Assembly: GCA_958298945.1 (NCBI GenBank) | Contig: OY282607.1 | Span: forward strand, 89,411,270-89,475,269 | Direction of reading: 5' to 3' | Length of the DNA: 64,000 nt | Source: Atherix ibis | Lineage: Eukaryota > Arthropoda > Insecta > Diptera > Athericidae | Shown: in pieces, positions 46,601-58,166 of the stretch | Position numbering within the stretch: the stretch's first letter is position 1 | Layout of the letters: each line of letters begins with the position of its first letter | Program-made: the position numbers and the translations under genes | The notes under the pieces: model-generated | What the model was told of the DNA's origin: nothing | The model's database searches: none | The model's input: only the letters and a program-made list of their open reading frames with translations

Positions 46601-46995
46601 AGTTCGTTGAACCTCATATAGAAAAAGTTCCCATTTCCGCATATCAGTCATCGTATTGTCCCTAAAGACACAGCCCAAAGACACCTCTGATCCCAACACC
46701 CTTTCACACAGTCAGTTTGGGAGTATGTAAAGGTCGGTTGTGAATTTTCAAGTTCCGCAAAAAAGCGACTATTAATGTGTATTGACGAAGCTTCTTAATT
46801 CAAAATACGGTTCGACACTCATTACCAATTTTGTGTAAAAATTAGGGACTTGTCTATAGAGCCTTGGGCCAAAGTTCCTGTATCACCTGAATTTATTATA
46901 GGATTAAATGAAAAACTTTATGCAACATATTACAAACAACGAATTGGACAATATTCAATTCTTATGCGTGATGCTTTAAGGTGGTTGCCGAACTA
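46601..46995. other. Unassigned spacer
   Basis: No feature is supported. A 60-codon plus-strand frame at 46850-47032 runs into the next mariner and is not meaningful. Some of this may be unreadable DD41D sequence. Confidence 0.35.
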
Positions 46996-48203
46996 CAAGG
47001 TGTGTAAGCTTAAATCCGCTGTTTGGTCATAGATGGCGTGAGTGAGCGTATTAAGCTACCATGGGTACGCCATACATTTTTTTTAATGAGTTTGACATCT
47101 GTCAACATTAATTAGTGCACATTGTCAGCAATTTCATACAGCAACATACATTTTTCCTTTGGTAATCATGTCTAGTTTTGAGTCAGAAAAAGAGCATATG
47201 CGGGAAGCTCTGCTTTTCTGCTTCAATTTGAAGAAATCGGCTGCCGAATCGCATCGAATGCTTATGGAGACCTATGGTGACAGTGCTTTATCGGAAAAAA
47301 CGTGCTGAGATTAGTTTCGTCGGTTCAAAGACGGCAATTTGGACTTGTGGTTCAAGAAGCGTGAAAATCTGCTTAGGAAAGTTGAGGACCATTAATTGAA
47401 GGCTCTTTTGGACGAAGACGATACCTAATCGCAAAAAATGCTCGCGGAGTAATTGGGTGTTACTCAACCAGCCATTTCCATGCGTCTGCGTACCATGGGG
47501 AAGGTTGAAAAGATCGGAAAATGGGTGCTGCATGAATTGAACGATAGGCAGATGGAGCGACGCCAAAACACATGTGAAATCTTGCTCACCAGACAAAAAA
47601 GAAAGTCGTTCCTGCATCGGATTGAAAAAGTGGATATATTTCGAGAATCCTAAACGCAAGAAATCGTGGGTTGATCCCGGTCAACCATCAACCTCTTCCC
47701 CAAGACCAAATCGCTTCGGACGGAAAACGATGTTGTGCGTTTGGTGGGATCAGCAGGATATCGTCTACTATGATATGTTGAAACTTGGTGAAACTGTCAA
47801 TGCCCACCGCTACCACCAACAACTGATCAAATTGCACTGTGCTCTGCGTGAAACAAGGACGGATTATCAACAAAGACAAGACAAGTTAATTTTCCTCCAC
47901 GATAACGCACCATCGCACACGCTTATTCACCAGGCCTAGCCCCTTCCGACTACCACCTGTTTTCGTCGATGGGCCACGCGCTCGTTGAGCAGTACTTCGA
48001 TTCTTACGAAGACGTCCGAAAATAGCTTAATGAGTGGTTCGCCTCGAAAGTGAAGGAATTTTGTTGTTGTGGTATCCACAAATTGCCCGAGAGATGGGAA
48101 AAATATGTAGCTAGCGAGGGCAAGTACTTTGAATAAATTTGTTGTTGCTTTCTATAAAAAAAAGTGTTTTGAAAAAACAGCGGATTTAAGCTTATATACT
48201 TAA
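46996..48203 (+). mobile_element. Mauritiana-type mariner, copy 2
   Basis: 1208 bp with TA on both sides (46994-46995 and 48204-48205). The inverted repeats read CAAGGTGTGTAAGCTTAAAT then CCGCTGTTT on the left, and TTAAGTATATAAGCTTAAAT then CCGCTGTTT inverted on the right. Same family as 7643-8741 and 52264-53584. The 5' leader, including the stretch ending CTTTGGTAATCATG before the start codon, is almost identical to that of copy 3. Confidence 0.95.
47168..48136 (+). pseudogene. Mos1-like mariner transposase, copy 2, broken
   Basis: Start MSSFESEKEHMREALLFCFN at 47168; natural stop at 48134-48136 after GKYFE. It has several nonsense codons in the first 100 residues. Then LGVTQPAISMRLRTMGKVEK, LNDRQMERRQNTCEILLTRQ and KRKSFLHRI are clear. 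A 12-bp deletion with a frameshift removes VTGD and with it the first catalytic aspartate. The frame from 47574 gives WIYFENPKRKKSWVDPGQPS, RKTMLCVWWDQQDIVYYDML, and LIFLHDNAPSHT (second D). Another deletion of about 20 residues follows, then LAPSDYHLF (third D) and FDSYEDVRK-stop-LNEWFAS. Confidence 0.93.
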
Positions 48204-51200
48204 TATTAGCTACATTTTCACGTCCCGATTTTTTGAAAAATTCTGTTTCCGATATTTTTAAGAAAAAAAATTTCAAATTGATTAAAATCAATTCAACTTT
48301 TTCAATATATTTTTGCAGGTAACAAACTAATGAAATTAAATATAATTTTTTCACATTGATTAATAATTTTTATTTAAAAAATTTGCAAAAATTCGTTACG
48401 ATTAAAAATAAATTATTTGCAAAAATATCGAATAGTTTTTGGTAAATTTTTGTTTACTTTCAAACCATCTATGAAAAGGGATACTATTATTAATAAAACA
48501 AATAATTCTCTAAGAGTATTAAATTATTTTCAAATCAATAAGGATAATTGCATGTTCAACTGAACCACGAACACGGAAACGAATGATATCATTTCATTTC
48601 CATTTATGGCGACTATTTGTAATTTTCTCTATTGGCGTTGGATACCTGACCAATCGAAAATTATACCCGATATTGATTAAATATGCTTTCAGCAAAATCA
48701 GATTCATATATTTGAGCAGATCCCTCCAAAGGGCAAAAATGGTTTTTTTCAGTTCCTTTGCAAATAGTCCACAACTTCAATAATTAAATTTCGATTATTG
48801 GCAAAGTTATAATTCTTATTGCCGCTCCAGATCATAAATTTTTATTATGCTTCAGGACTTTAAGATATAAAGAAGCTCTCAACTCTCGCAGATACAGTGG
48901 CCTAACCTAATAATGGAATCAGACTTTAAATCGATTTGCTATAAACTAAAATCGGCTAGTATCGATTAATTGAAGACTCATGCCTTGTGAAAATATTACT
49001 TTGAATGGTACAAAGAATCAGTTAAGTCATGTGAAGGCTCTCATTGATTTTAAAATCCCTTTCAATATTTACTTATTAGTTGAATATTATCTGTTGTACT
49101 CGTATAAAGAAGAATCAGTATCGCTATCATATGAAATCGATATGAAAATCGAAGCCGATGCTTGTAATCCATCATTTTTGCAATAAAAGTTGTTCATTCG
49201 CCTTATGCACTTACAGATGAGCCCCTTTTCGAATCAATCGAGTCTGGAAGGTAAACGTGACTTTTGCTGAGACTTCAGCCACATCCATTACGTTGCGATT
49301 ATTTAATAAAGCAATTCGAAATGATATCTTCTGTAATACAGTTTAGCCGCCAGCCATGACATAAGGAAATCAGTCAGCTCGGAACCGAACCGTAGATACG
49401 AGTAGGATTACAGAACTGTCGATTCCCGATCAGGTATCAGAAATTAGAAAATAGTCGAAAAAATGATTTGTTATAGGCGCTCATGGATCGTAAAGCCAGC
49501 ACAGCATGGCAACAATTTAATTACATCAACTCTTGACGATGAGTGATCCCAAGATCTCTTGCCAGCTCTCGTGTGGTGATGTTAATTTCAAGATCGGTTC
49601 AATAACACCTGCAATCCATGGCAATCGTCCCACTTGAATGGTTTTTGTTTCAAACTAATTCGCGAAATTTTCCGTTATTGTTTTTTTTTTTTTTTTTGGA
49701 AGAAAATCTATTTCTTCTGGTTAAAAAATTGCAGTTACTGACTTCTACCCCCGACTACTATCGTTTTAATATTAAGTTTGAACAATGGGGTTCTACAAAT
49801 CTAACTGAACTGGACTCTAGACTTCAGTGATTGTTGATTAAGTTTTTTGTTTATCAATAGTAACATTAAAATTGAAAATTCCACATAATATTGAGCTTCT
49901 CTTCATATCTGGAATACTAGTAGTAAGCCAATCAATCACGAACTTGCTTAGATGTGGGTCCAACAGCAATTATCTGGATGAGTTAGCTCATTAAGATCCG
50001 ACAACATACGCCGACCGTGATTGGGTATTGGATGAATCTTCACTTTTTAGCATATCACCACCAGTAGTTACCCCTTCCTAGCTCATCTAATAATATTTCA
50101 CATCTTCAAAGTCTAGTTGGAAAAGAAAGAAATCCGGACTATTGTAACATCTTTCATCACTTCTGTAGCCTTACTAACTGCACGGATGCCTTCTAGAACA
50201 AATATACCAGTACTTATCCGTTCATCCACAACACCTTAATTCCAAAGCTTCAAGTCAACTTCATTTTTATAACTCGAATATTCCCAGCATCTGGCTTAAT
50301 AGGAAAATCCATTGCACTAGTCCCGGCTAGCGGAGATGACTACATGCACGTACGATTTCGAATACAAATACGACATTACCTGGCCTGAGATTGCTAATGC
50401 CCCATGTTCAGATGAATCCGACACTGTACAGTGCTTTACTTTTAATTATCACGAATTAAGCAAATAAATCGTTTCGAGCGTGCCGTGTTAATTTAGTTAT
50501 TCGGTGTGAGACACAGTCAAGCGTCTCCATCAGCCTCCAAATCGAGGAGAGAGTTTGTTCAAGATTATCAATTAAGAGCGTTAACCCAATGGGAATTTCT
50601 TTACATTGAATTACGTGAATCTACAGAACATTTCCGTCTAAGCCTACAGTTAGTCCTAAGACATTTTACAAGTATTCGTACCACTCTCTCAGCGCACATC
50701 CCATTCCATCCGAAATAGTGATTCTAGCGCATCAAATTTGTTTGTTTCTGCTTTGGTTTTTCTACATTTCTGTATGCTTTTCCACTGTTCTTACTGGTTT
50801 TTATATCGAACCTTCTTTACTTTAGACTTTAGACAATTCCACGGTTCTTATTCTCATGTTCAATGACTTGACTACTTTCTGAAAAACAAAACTAACATTT
50901 GGATTACTGAACATTTCAAGTCGAATAGGTACCGAAGACGAAACAAAAAGTCTGAGGCTAGAGTAAGATAAGTACATGGTAGGTCTAAGAAAGAAAGAAA
51001 AAAATTGAAGCCACCGTCCAAGAAGTGTATTCAAAATTTTCAAAGGTTAACTTTTTTTTAAATTTCAACCATTAACACCGGAAACTCTAAAGAGTTTTTG
51101 TGTTCCTGTTTGCCTTTTTAACATTTTTTTATTCATACACAAACTTGGCTATACTTTTTCTTGGCTATAATGAAATAATTTCTTAAAGAAATTCCACAAA

Positions 51201-52263
51201 CTTATTTAAAAATACCCACCAATAGAAAATTGAAATTATTTTTTCATCTTAAATTTAAAATAAAAGAATCTAAATAGCCTTCAGAATAATTACCAAAAAA
51301 AAAAAAAAACCAAAAACAAAAACAAAAAGGAATTTTTTCATGTTAGAATGAAAAACCTCGAATTTGTCGGAAAACGAATTGCGAAAATTGTTATTCAGCG
51401 TAAATTAGTTAAATGAATTATCACTTTTGGAGGGTATTACGCATATTTGGGGTTTTATACTCGCTTATAAAAGCCGCATAGTTAAGCAATTACTCTCAGT
51501 AAATTGAAAACAATTTTTTTTCCGCCAAATATTATTAGTACCCCTCCAAATCGCTTGCATAACTCTTCCATAATCTTCATATCCTTTTATGGTTGTTTTT
51601 GTTTATATTTTTTTCCAATTAAAACGGGTTAAGGTTAATTTGGTATTTTTTTTTTGTTCTATTAGTTTCTTAAGGATAATTTCTTTTTTTATAAAAAAAA
51701 TCCATAACCATTTTAAGATAAGGTAAATAGAGAGAAAAAAAATTATATTTCATAAAAACAATTTTAAGGAAAGTTCAAAAGTTGGAAAGCAATTTTAAAA
51801 GTAAAGTGTTAATAAAAGTCGATCCAATTTTTCTTTTTAAATAATTGTTTTAATCTTATTCGTCTAGAAACCTTAAAGTTTCGACCTATAAAAAGCTAAC
51901 AAAAATATATATTTTATTTTTGGGTTTTTTTTTTGGTGTATTCAATTTTGTTCTGTTCTTAAGAGGCCTTATAAGTAATTAGAAAAACTGTTATAGGCTT
52001 GAATATAAAGATTTATCTATTTTATGATTTGGAAAGTAGAGTATTGTGCTTTGACAGTTATTGTACAATATAAATTATTTTATTTAGGTTAAAGTTTTCT
52101 AAAGCTTAAAGTTTGCCATTTTATATTATGGATGGTGTGATTTTGAACTAAGGTGTAAAAATAAGAATCAAATACGTTGGTTAGGTGTTGGAACAGAACA
52201 TTTTGTATGCGAATTTTTCAAACAGAATTTTCCTGAGCGATAATAGGTCAATAAGAAAAATTA
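48204..52263. other. Long unassigned spacer
   Basis: No gene or element is recognised. 48204-48560 and 51050-52260 are AT-rich. 48850-50720 is more balanced in composition, with short frames (48980-49186, 50506-50718) that match nothing I know. There is a poly-T run at 49680-49698 and a poly-A run with CAAAAA variants at 51295-51335. Confidence 0.4.
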
Positions 52264-52433
52264 CCAGTGGTATAAGCTTAAATCCGCTGTTTGATTATAG
52301 ATAGCATGAATGAGCGTATTAAGCTGTCATGGGCACGCCATACTTTTTTTTATGAGTTTGACATCTGTCAACATTAATCAGTGCACATTGTCAGCAATTT
52401 CGTACAACAACATACATTTTTCCTTTGGTAATC

Positions 52434-53508
52434 ATGTCTAGTTTTGTGCCAGAAAAAGAGCATATGCGGGAAGCTCTGCTTTTCTGCTTCAATTTGAAGA
52501 AATCGGCTGCCGAATCGCATCGAATGCTTATGGAAGCCTATGGTGACGATGCTTTATCGAAAGCAACGTGCCGAGATTGGTTTCGTTGGTTCAAAGATGG
52601 CAATTTTGACTTGTAGGACAAGAAGCATGAAAATCGGCCTAGAAAGATTAAGGACCATCAATTGCAGGCTCTTTTGGACGAAAACGATACCCAATAGCAT
52701 AAAATGCTCGCGGAGCAATTGGGTGTTCCTTAACAAGCCATTTTCATGCATCTGCGTGCCATAGGGAAGATTGGAAAGATCAAAAAATGGGTGTCGTATG
52801 CATTGAAATATAGGCAGATGGAGCGACGCCAAAACACATGTGAAATCTTGCTCACCAGACAAAAAAGAAAGTCGAAATTTTGCTCGCCAGACAAAAAAGT
52901 AAGTCGTTCCTGCATCGGATTGTGACAGGCGATGAAAAATGGATATATTTCGAGAATCCACAACGTAAAAAATCGTGGGTTAATCCAGGCCAACCATCAA
53001 CATCTTCCCCAAGACTAAATCGCTTCGGACGCAAAACGATGCTGTGCGTTTGATGGGATCAGCAGGGTATCGTCTACTATGAGATGTTGAAACCTAGTAA
53101 AACTGTCAATTTCCACCGCTACCACCAACAACTGATGAAATTGAACCGTTTTCTGTGTGAAAAAAGGACGGATTTGTTGAGAACAGAGAACTTGACAAGC
53201 TCATTTTGCTCCACGACAACGCACCATCGCACGCGTCGAAAATGTTCCGAAACTACTTGGAGACACTCAACTAGGAGGTGCTACCCCACCCCGCTTATTC
53301 ACTAGACCTGCACCCTTCCGATTACCACCTGTTTTCGTCGATGGGCCACGCGCTCGTTGAGCAGTACTTCGATTCTTACGAAGACGTCCGTAAATAGCTT
53401 GATGTGTGGTTTGCCTCGAAAGAGAAGGAATTTTTTTGGTGTGGTATCCACAAATTGCCCGAGAAATGGGAAAAATAGGTAGCTAGCGAGGGCAACTAAT
53501 TTGAATAA
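52434..53508 (+). pseudogene. Mos1-like mariner transposase, copy 3, broken
   Basis: Start MSSFVPEKEHMREALLFCFN at 52434, clean to GNFDL and TAG at 52614. It then reads ALLDEN, EQLGVP-stop, RAIGKIGKIKKW and RQMERRQNTCEILLTRQKRK. A 32-bp tandem duplication follows (52842-52905), then SFLHRIVTGDEKWIYFENPQ (first D kept), RFGRKTMLCV-stop-WDQQGIVYYEML, LLHDNAPSHASKMFRNYLET (second D), HPAYSLDLHPSDYHLFSSMG (third D), KEFFWCGIHKLPEKWEK. The natural stop is 53506-53508. At least six nonsense codons and two frameshifts, but all catalytic residues remain. Mos1 has 345 residues; this span fits that plus the duplication. Confidence 0.94.
52842..52905 (+). repeat. 32-bp tandem duplication in copy 3 transposase
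   Basis: GAAATCTTGCTCACCAGACA and 12 more bases at 52842-52873 are followed at once by a near-identical copy (52874-52905, three differences). The relatives at 7643 and 46996 have one copy. Confidence 0.92.
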
Positions 53509-53689
53509 GTTTGTTTTTGCTTTCTATGAAAAAAAAACACGTGTTTTTGACTTCAAAACAGCGGATTTAATCTTATACACGTGTTACTATACAAGTTTTT
53601 TTTTTTTTTGATCCGAACTTAACAATTTTTATCCGGACCATCATATGTGCTTTTAACAAAATTACAAGTCAGAAAACATAACAACTCTT

Positions 53690-53905
53690 TGGCTTAGAAA
53701 ACGCAAAAATGTTCCAGGATGCTTAATTTTGAAATGGTCAATTGGCCTCTAAGATCGTGTGATTTGTCGCTGTTGCACATTTCCCATATAAGAATGTGCA
53801 GAAAATCATTTTCCTAATTATTTTTTTTTTTATTTAAAAAAAAATAGAATATTTAAAAACCAACATCTGTCAAGTAATACCCAATATATTGGATAATCAG
53901 GTATA
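53690..53905 (+). pseudogene. DD41D-type transposase fragment
   Basis: The plus strand reads EMVNWPLRSCDLSLLHISHI near 53730-53790, matching 'gdvNWPPRSCDLTPLDFFLWG' after small changes, and after a low-complexity insert NICQVIPNIL near 53865-53895. The latter shares AACATCTGTCAAGTAATA with 34373-34390. The third catalytic D is not present. Old and dead. Confidence 0.7.
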
Positions 53906-56679
53906 TTGGATAACCCTTCACTTAGAGTATAGAATAATTTTTAAGAATTTTATTAAATAATCACTTATAAAGCAGAATTCCTAAAACTTAGTATCATAAT
54001 TTTTTGGTTTATTTATTAATATAAAATACATACAAGGATGACTACAAATGCCTTACACATAGTTACCAATTATTTAAATGTGAAATACTAAATGAAGAAG
54101 TAAAATCATTTCTAATTAATTTAGTTGAGCTTAATTCTAGCTTTTCTATGCACAACTTTCTTAACCATCCTTAAAGATTTTTCCTACCCCAACAAGTATC
54201 ACAAATTTTCATAGAGAATCAAATTTCTTAAGTATTCCTTAATGCTCTTAACTTTCGCATTGTTTTCAATTAACATCCTGACCTAAACAACGACATTCCA
54301 TTTTTGTTCATTCATCGTAATTCCATACTGCGTTTTGAGGACTAAGCAAAATGAACAAAATAGAGTGGATCAAACAGGAGAACGGAAGAAAAATAAACAA
54401 AGTGGTAAGCATATCCTCACTGAATAATTATAATAGTCAAAAGGAGTTATTTTCTAATATAAAAAAAAGGAAAGAAGTATCATGCGAAAGCATATACTTT
54501 CCACAATAAAGACATTTAAAGCTTTTTTCCCTATTCGATATTGTTTATTGTAGCTAAACAAAAGGATGGAGGGAATACAAGCTCCTTAATGTTGGTATCT
54601 ACTTTATTTTATTCTAAAAAAAAAAAAAACATACATGTTCATCTTAAAAGCTAAAAACAGTTCTGAAAGTTGCACGCACCAGCACATATTTTTTTTTTGC
54701 ACGCATCCCTTAACATCCCAGTTGTGAGTACGAGCGGGTTAGAAAACCGGAAAAAACAACGTTGTTTTCTTTATACATATTGAATGGCTGAGAGTGAGAA
54801 TACTCAACAGATTGTTTTCATAGCAAAAAAGTGGCCTTAATTTGAAAACGAAAAAATAAATAAATAGAAATAAAAAAAGGATATTTTATAGAGAAAATGC
54901 ATAAGTCAACTTTGAAGTAGAAAATGTTGAAGAGACAAAAATGCATCTACAAGAACTGCATTCGTAGGGGTTGGTTTATTTTCCGGAAGCACTTAAATGT
55001 GAATGGGGATATACGTAATGTGATAATTTTAACAACAACAAAAAGATCCTTTTTATAATAATAATGAGTCATTCAAGTTTGTACCTTATAAATATCTTTA
55101 ATATTTAATATTTCTTTTTGTTTTGTTTGGGTTAATTTTGTGGGAAAAATAATAAAAATAGTTGGAAAAGTAATTTGAAAAAATTTCGATGGCCTAAATA
55201 AGTTTCCTTAAAAAATAGGAAAATTTTAATACAGTAAATTTTAGTTTTACACTTCTTCGAATATTATCGATAGTATCTAATAACATCCTTTCAAGTGGTT
55301 TTTGATTTTGAAAAATTAAAAAAAAAAAACCGTCATACGGGAAGGAAACTATTTTTGTGCTTTCCAAGACGAGTTAATGCCCCAGAACTCCTTTTTTGTA
55401 ATCGTGTGACCAGGGGCCATATAGAGCGAAGAACTCTTTTTCGAAATCTTTCAATGACGTACTCATTTTGATCAGTTTTCTATATTACAGGCATACCCAA
55501 AATGGCGTTCGTATTCGACTAGTTCTCGGTCTTCCATCAATGCTTTATGCTACCGTCAAAATTATGCTTTGGGTAAGGAATATTTCCATCGACACATTGT
55601 AACTTTTTATAAGTGAAACTCTCTTAACACAATCTGTTTCTGGATGCGATTGAAGCTTGTACTGTACGTCTTGAAGGGAGTAAAATTATATTGTTTCAAG
55701 GGAAACTACGCAATGTTGCCATATCGCTCTGAGTAATCTCAGTCTCATTACTTTTATGGCATACCCCATAGGTACTATATAATTAATAAAACCAAAAGGA
55801 AATAATAAATTTTGCTTAAAACTACACTTAAACTCCAATCAAAAACATCTGAATTACCACCCCCCTCAAATACTGCATCCCCTTTTCTTGTTGTCGTCGG
55901 TTTCTTTTTGCTATAGAAACTATATAGTCGATCAATTTTTTTTGCCTCTTTTAGGTATTATTATTAACTCTCCTATTTTCTTTTCACCTTCTCACCTTGT
56001 GTTTGTCTCACCTCACCTTTTTATCGCTTGGGAAAAATTTCCTCCTCGAAGGTTTTCCAAGTAAAATAAATAAAACTATTTATAACTGATATGATATATT
56101 GTAAGTATTTATTATGTTTGGGTGCGAAGGCAAAAGTGGGAAAGTTTAAACATGACCCCCTCCCTAATTTACTGTAAATGCTGGTCATCATTCAAACGTG
56201 CCAGTGCCGCATCCTTGCAGTATTTAACCTCCCACCCACGTAAGTTTTGCCTCTTTTCTTCCTTAATAAAGGTTTTTTCCGTCGCAAACACAATTTAATA
56301 TTTAGAATATGCTTTTAATTCGATAGCGGATGGGGAAATTTGAAAAAAAAATCTTATTCAGTCAGTTATTTTTGGAAGTAAATTTAATTTAAAAAAAAAA
56401 CTCCAAATCCTATATGATAATTGAGTGATAATTAATTGCCCACAGCACTACTATTGGAAAAGTATTTAGAAATTCGCAGGGCCATATAGTATATCCCCAA
56501 TAGTTCTGAAGAGGTGTTCTTCTACATTTGCAAAATCACTATCCTTTTCGTTTGGAATTTGTTCACAAAAAAGGAAAAGAGTATTCCTATTCCCTCTCCA
56601 ATTAGCAATTAATTTTACTAACAACCAACCCTTCTTTTTCAGGTTATGGAAACACTGATAAACTAACACCGAATGAAAT
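53906..56679. other. AT-rich spacer
   Basis: No gene is recognised. The sequence TGAAGCTTGTACTGTACGTC at 55651 resembles TGAAACTCGTACTGCACATC at 63964 (24 of 29 bases, all differences transitions), possibly a shared decayed repeat. The minus-strand frame at 56466-56669 is not recognised. Confidence 0.4.
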
Positions 56680-56869
56680 ATCCTGACTTAAGGATACTCC
56701 TCAGTAACCGTTACTGGTGATTTGACGGCATATCTAGCCGAAAAGTGAAACCATACCCTTCATTTCTCTAGGTAGTATAAGATGATTGTACTTGAGCTAT
56801 TATAAAGGCATTTGATAGAGTTTGGTAGAAAATGCGTCCTTGTGGTATCGACGATTGCATTCTCAAATA
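56680..56869 (+). mobile_element. LINE reverse transcriptase fragment, left of a mariner insertion
   Basis: Plus-strand pieces GDLTAYLAEK near 56718 and IIKAFDRVW-stop-K then GIDDCILK near 56790-56866 match the 'DLTAYLAEKRE...D.SKAFDRVWH..L...GI' region of Jockey-group reverse transcriptases (palm block with the first metal-binding D lost). The frame continues after the mariner at 58167. It is degraded. Confidence 0.72.
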
Positions 56870-56941
56870 CGAGGGTCGTTCAATAAGTCCTTCGAAAATC
56901 CGAGAAATTGCGCTCGTAGTGTCGGTAAAGATTTTTTTTTG

Positions 56942-56984
56942 TAAGTAGCATTATCGACACGAAAGCTGTCGATAATGCTACTTA
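56942..56984. repeat. 18-bp hairpin in the 5' leader of the mariner
   Basis: TAAGTAGCATTATCGACA (56942-56959), a 7-base loop, then the exact reverse complement (56967-56984). The sister copy at 60777 has the left arm sequence but no matching right arm, so the palindrome is specific to this copy or was lost from the other. Confidence 0.88.
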
Positions 56985-57051
56985 TCGAACCCATAGCATA
57001 GGTCAATTTCGATCGTCGATTAAAGTTAACGACATCTATTTGTGCATAACA

Positions 57052-58101
57052 ATGGAAAAAAGCGAGTTTAGGGCTGTCATCAAATATCTCCATTTGAAAG
57101 GCTTAAGCCCGAAAGAAATCAAAGCCGAGTTGGATGCAGTTCATGGCACATCTGCACCTGTGTTTGCGACGGTTTACAATTGGGTGAATGAATTTAAACG
57201 TGGCCGTTTATCCACAAAAGATGAACATCGTTCAGGACGCCCAGTTGCGGTGTCTACTCCTGAAATCATCGACAAAATCCACGATCTGATTTTGAACGAT
57301 CGGCGAATTAAAGTGCGCGAATTAGTTGAGGCCACGGGCATATCACAAGGTACAGTCGCTTCAATTTTGCATGAAAAATTGTCTGTGAAAAAAATTTCGG
57401 AAAGATGGGTGCCGCGTTTCCTCTCAGAGGAGAATAAGCGCAATCGTGTAGTGGACTCTGAGGCTATGTTGGCACTCTTTCATCGCAATCCTGCCGAATT
57501 CCTTCGTCGATATGTCACTGTGGACAAAACCTGGATACACTACTACACTCCAGAAACGAAGAGACAGTCATCACAGTGGATTTTCAAGGGTGAACGGGCT
57601 CCGAAGAAGGCAAAAACTGTGCCATCGGCCGGCAAGGTGATGGCCACGGTCTTTTGGGAGTCGCAGGGCATCATTTTTATCGACTACTTGGAAAAAGAAA
57701 AAACAATAACAGGAGCGTATTACGCGTCGTTATTGCAACGGTTGAGCGAGGAAATCAAAGAGAAATGCACCCATCTGAAGAAGAAAAAAATCCTCTTGCA
57801 TCAGGACAATGCGCGTGTGCACACCTGCGCTGTTTCCATGGCCAAAATTGTGGAATTGAGAATGGAATTGTTGCAGCATCCCGCTTATTCACCAGATTTG
57901 GCCCCGAGTGACTATTTTCTTTTCCCCAATCTGAAGAAATGGCTTGGCGGATGACGCTTCACTTCCAACGAGGACGTTATTGCTCAAACGGATGAGTATT
58001 TTGCAGAACTTCCAAAATCCTATTTTTTGGATGGGATAAAAATTTTGGAAAAACTGTTGGAAAAGTGTATAGAGCTAAAAAGAGATTATGTTGAAAAATA
58101 A
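57052..58101 (+). pseudogene. Mariner transposase, full length with one nonsense codon
   Basis: Start MEKSEFRAVIKYLHLKGLSP at 57052; an upstream in-frame ATG at 57040 is less likely because relatives begin at MEK. It has 349 residues plus the stop at 58099-58101, one frame, with TGA at 57952-57954 (residue 301; the sister copy has R in the motif GGGRFTSN). Domains: helix-turn-helix regions at about residues 5-50 and 75-115, the WVPRFLSEENKRN linker, YVTVDKTWIHYYTPE (first D; family E is K), ILLHQDNARVHTCA (second D), HPAYSPDLAPSDYFLFPNLK (third D, 34 residues on), end ELKRDYVEK. Apart from the TGA no damage is evident. It is the most recent-looking element here. Such transposases cut and paste their own element at TA sites in the nucleus. 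Confidence 0.96.
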
Positions 58102-58166
58102 AAAAAAAATTTTTTTTAAAAACAGTTTTTTCCATCTTTTTCTAAGGACTTATTGAACGACCCTCG

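Larger units (their letters stand above)
52264..53584 (+). mobile_element. Mauritiana-type mariner, copy 3 (longest)
   Basis: 1321 bp flanked by TA (52262-52263 and 53585-53586). Left end CCAGTGGTATAAGCTTAAAT then CCGCTGTTTG; right end inverted ACACGTGTATAAGATTAAAT then CCGCTGTTTTG. The outermost bases have diverged but the inner part of the repeats is kept. It is the least deleted of the three copies and the only one that contains all of the coding region. Confidence 0.95.
56870..58166 (+). mobile_element. Almost intact irritans-type mariner inserted in a LINE
   Basis: 1297 bp flanked by TA (56868-56869 and 58167-58168). The terminal inverted repeats begin CGAGGGTCGTTCAATAAGTC; the left continues CTTCGAAAA and the right (inverted) CTTAGAAAA, so they are nearly identical over ~28 bp. 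It interrupts the reverse transcriptase of a Jockey-like LINE whose two halves match across the junction. A diverged inverted copy of the same family lies at 60777-62017. Confidence 0.96.

Noticed and set aside
46850..47032. 60-codon plus-strand frame before mariner copy 2
   Set aside because: It reads into the mariner's terminal repeat, so it cannot be an old gene with this end; no homology noticed.
49680..49830. Hydrophobic frame near a poly-T run as a membrane protein
   Set aside because: The Phe/Leu-rich stretch comes from the T-run; no start context or homology.
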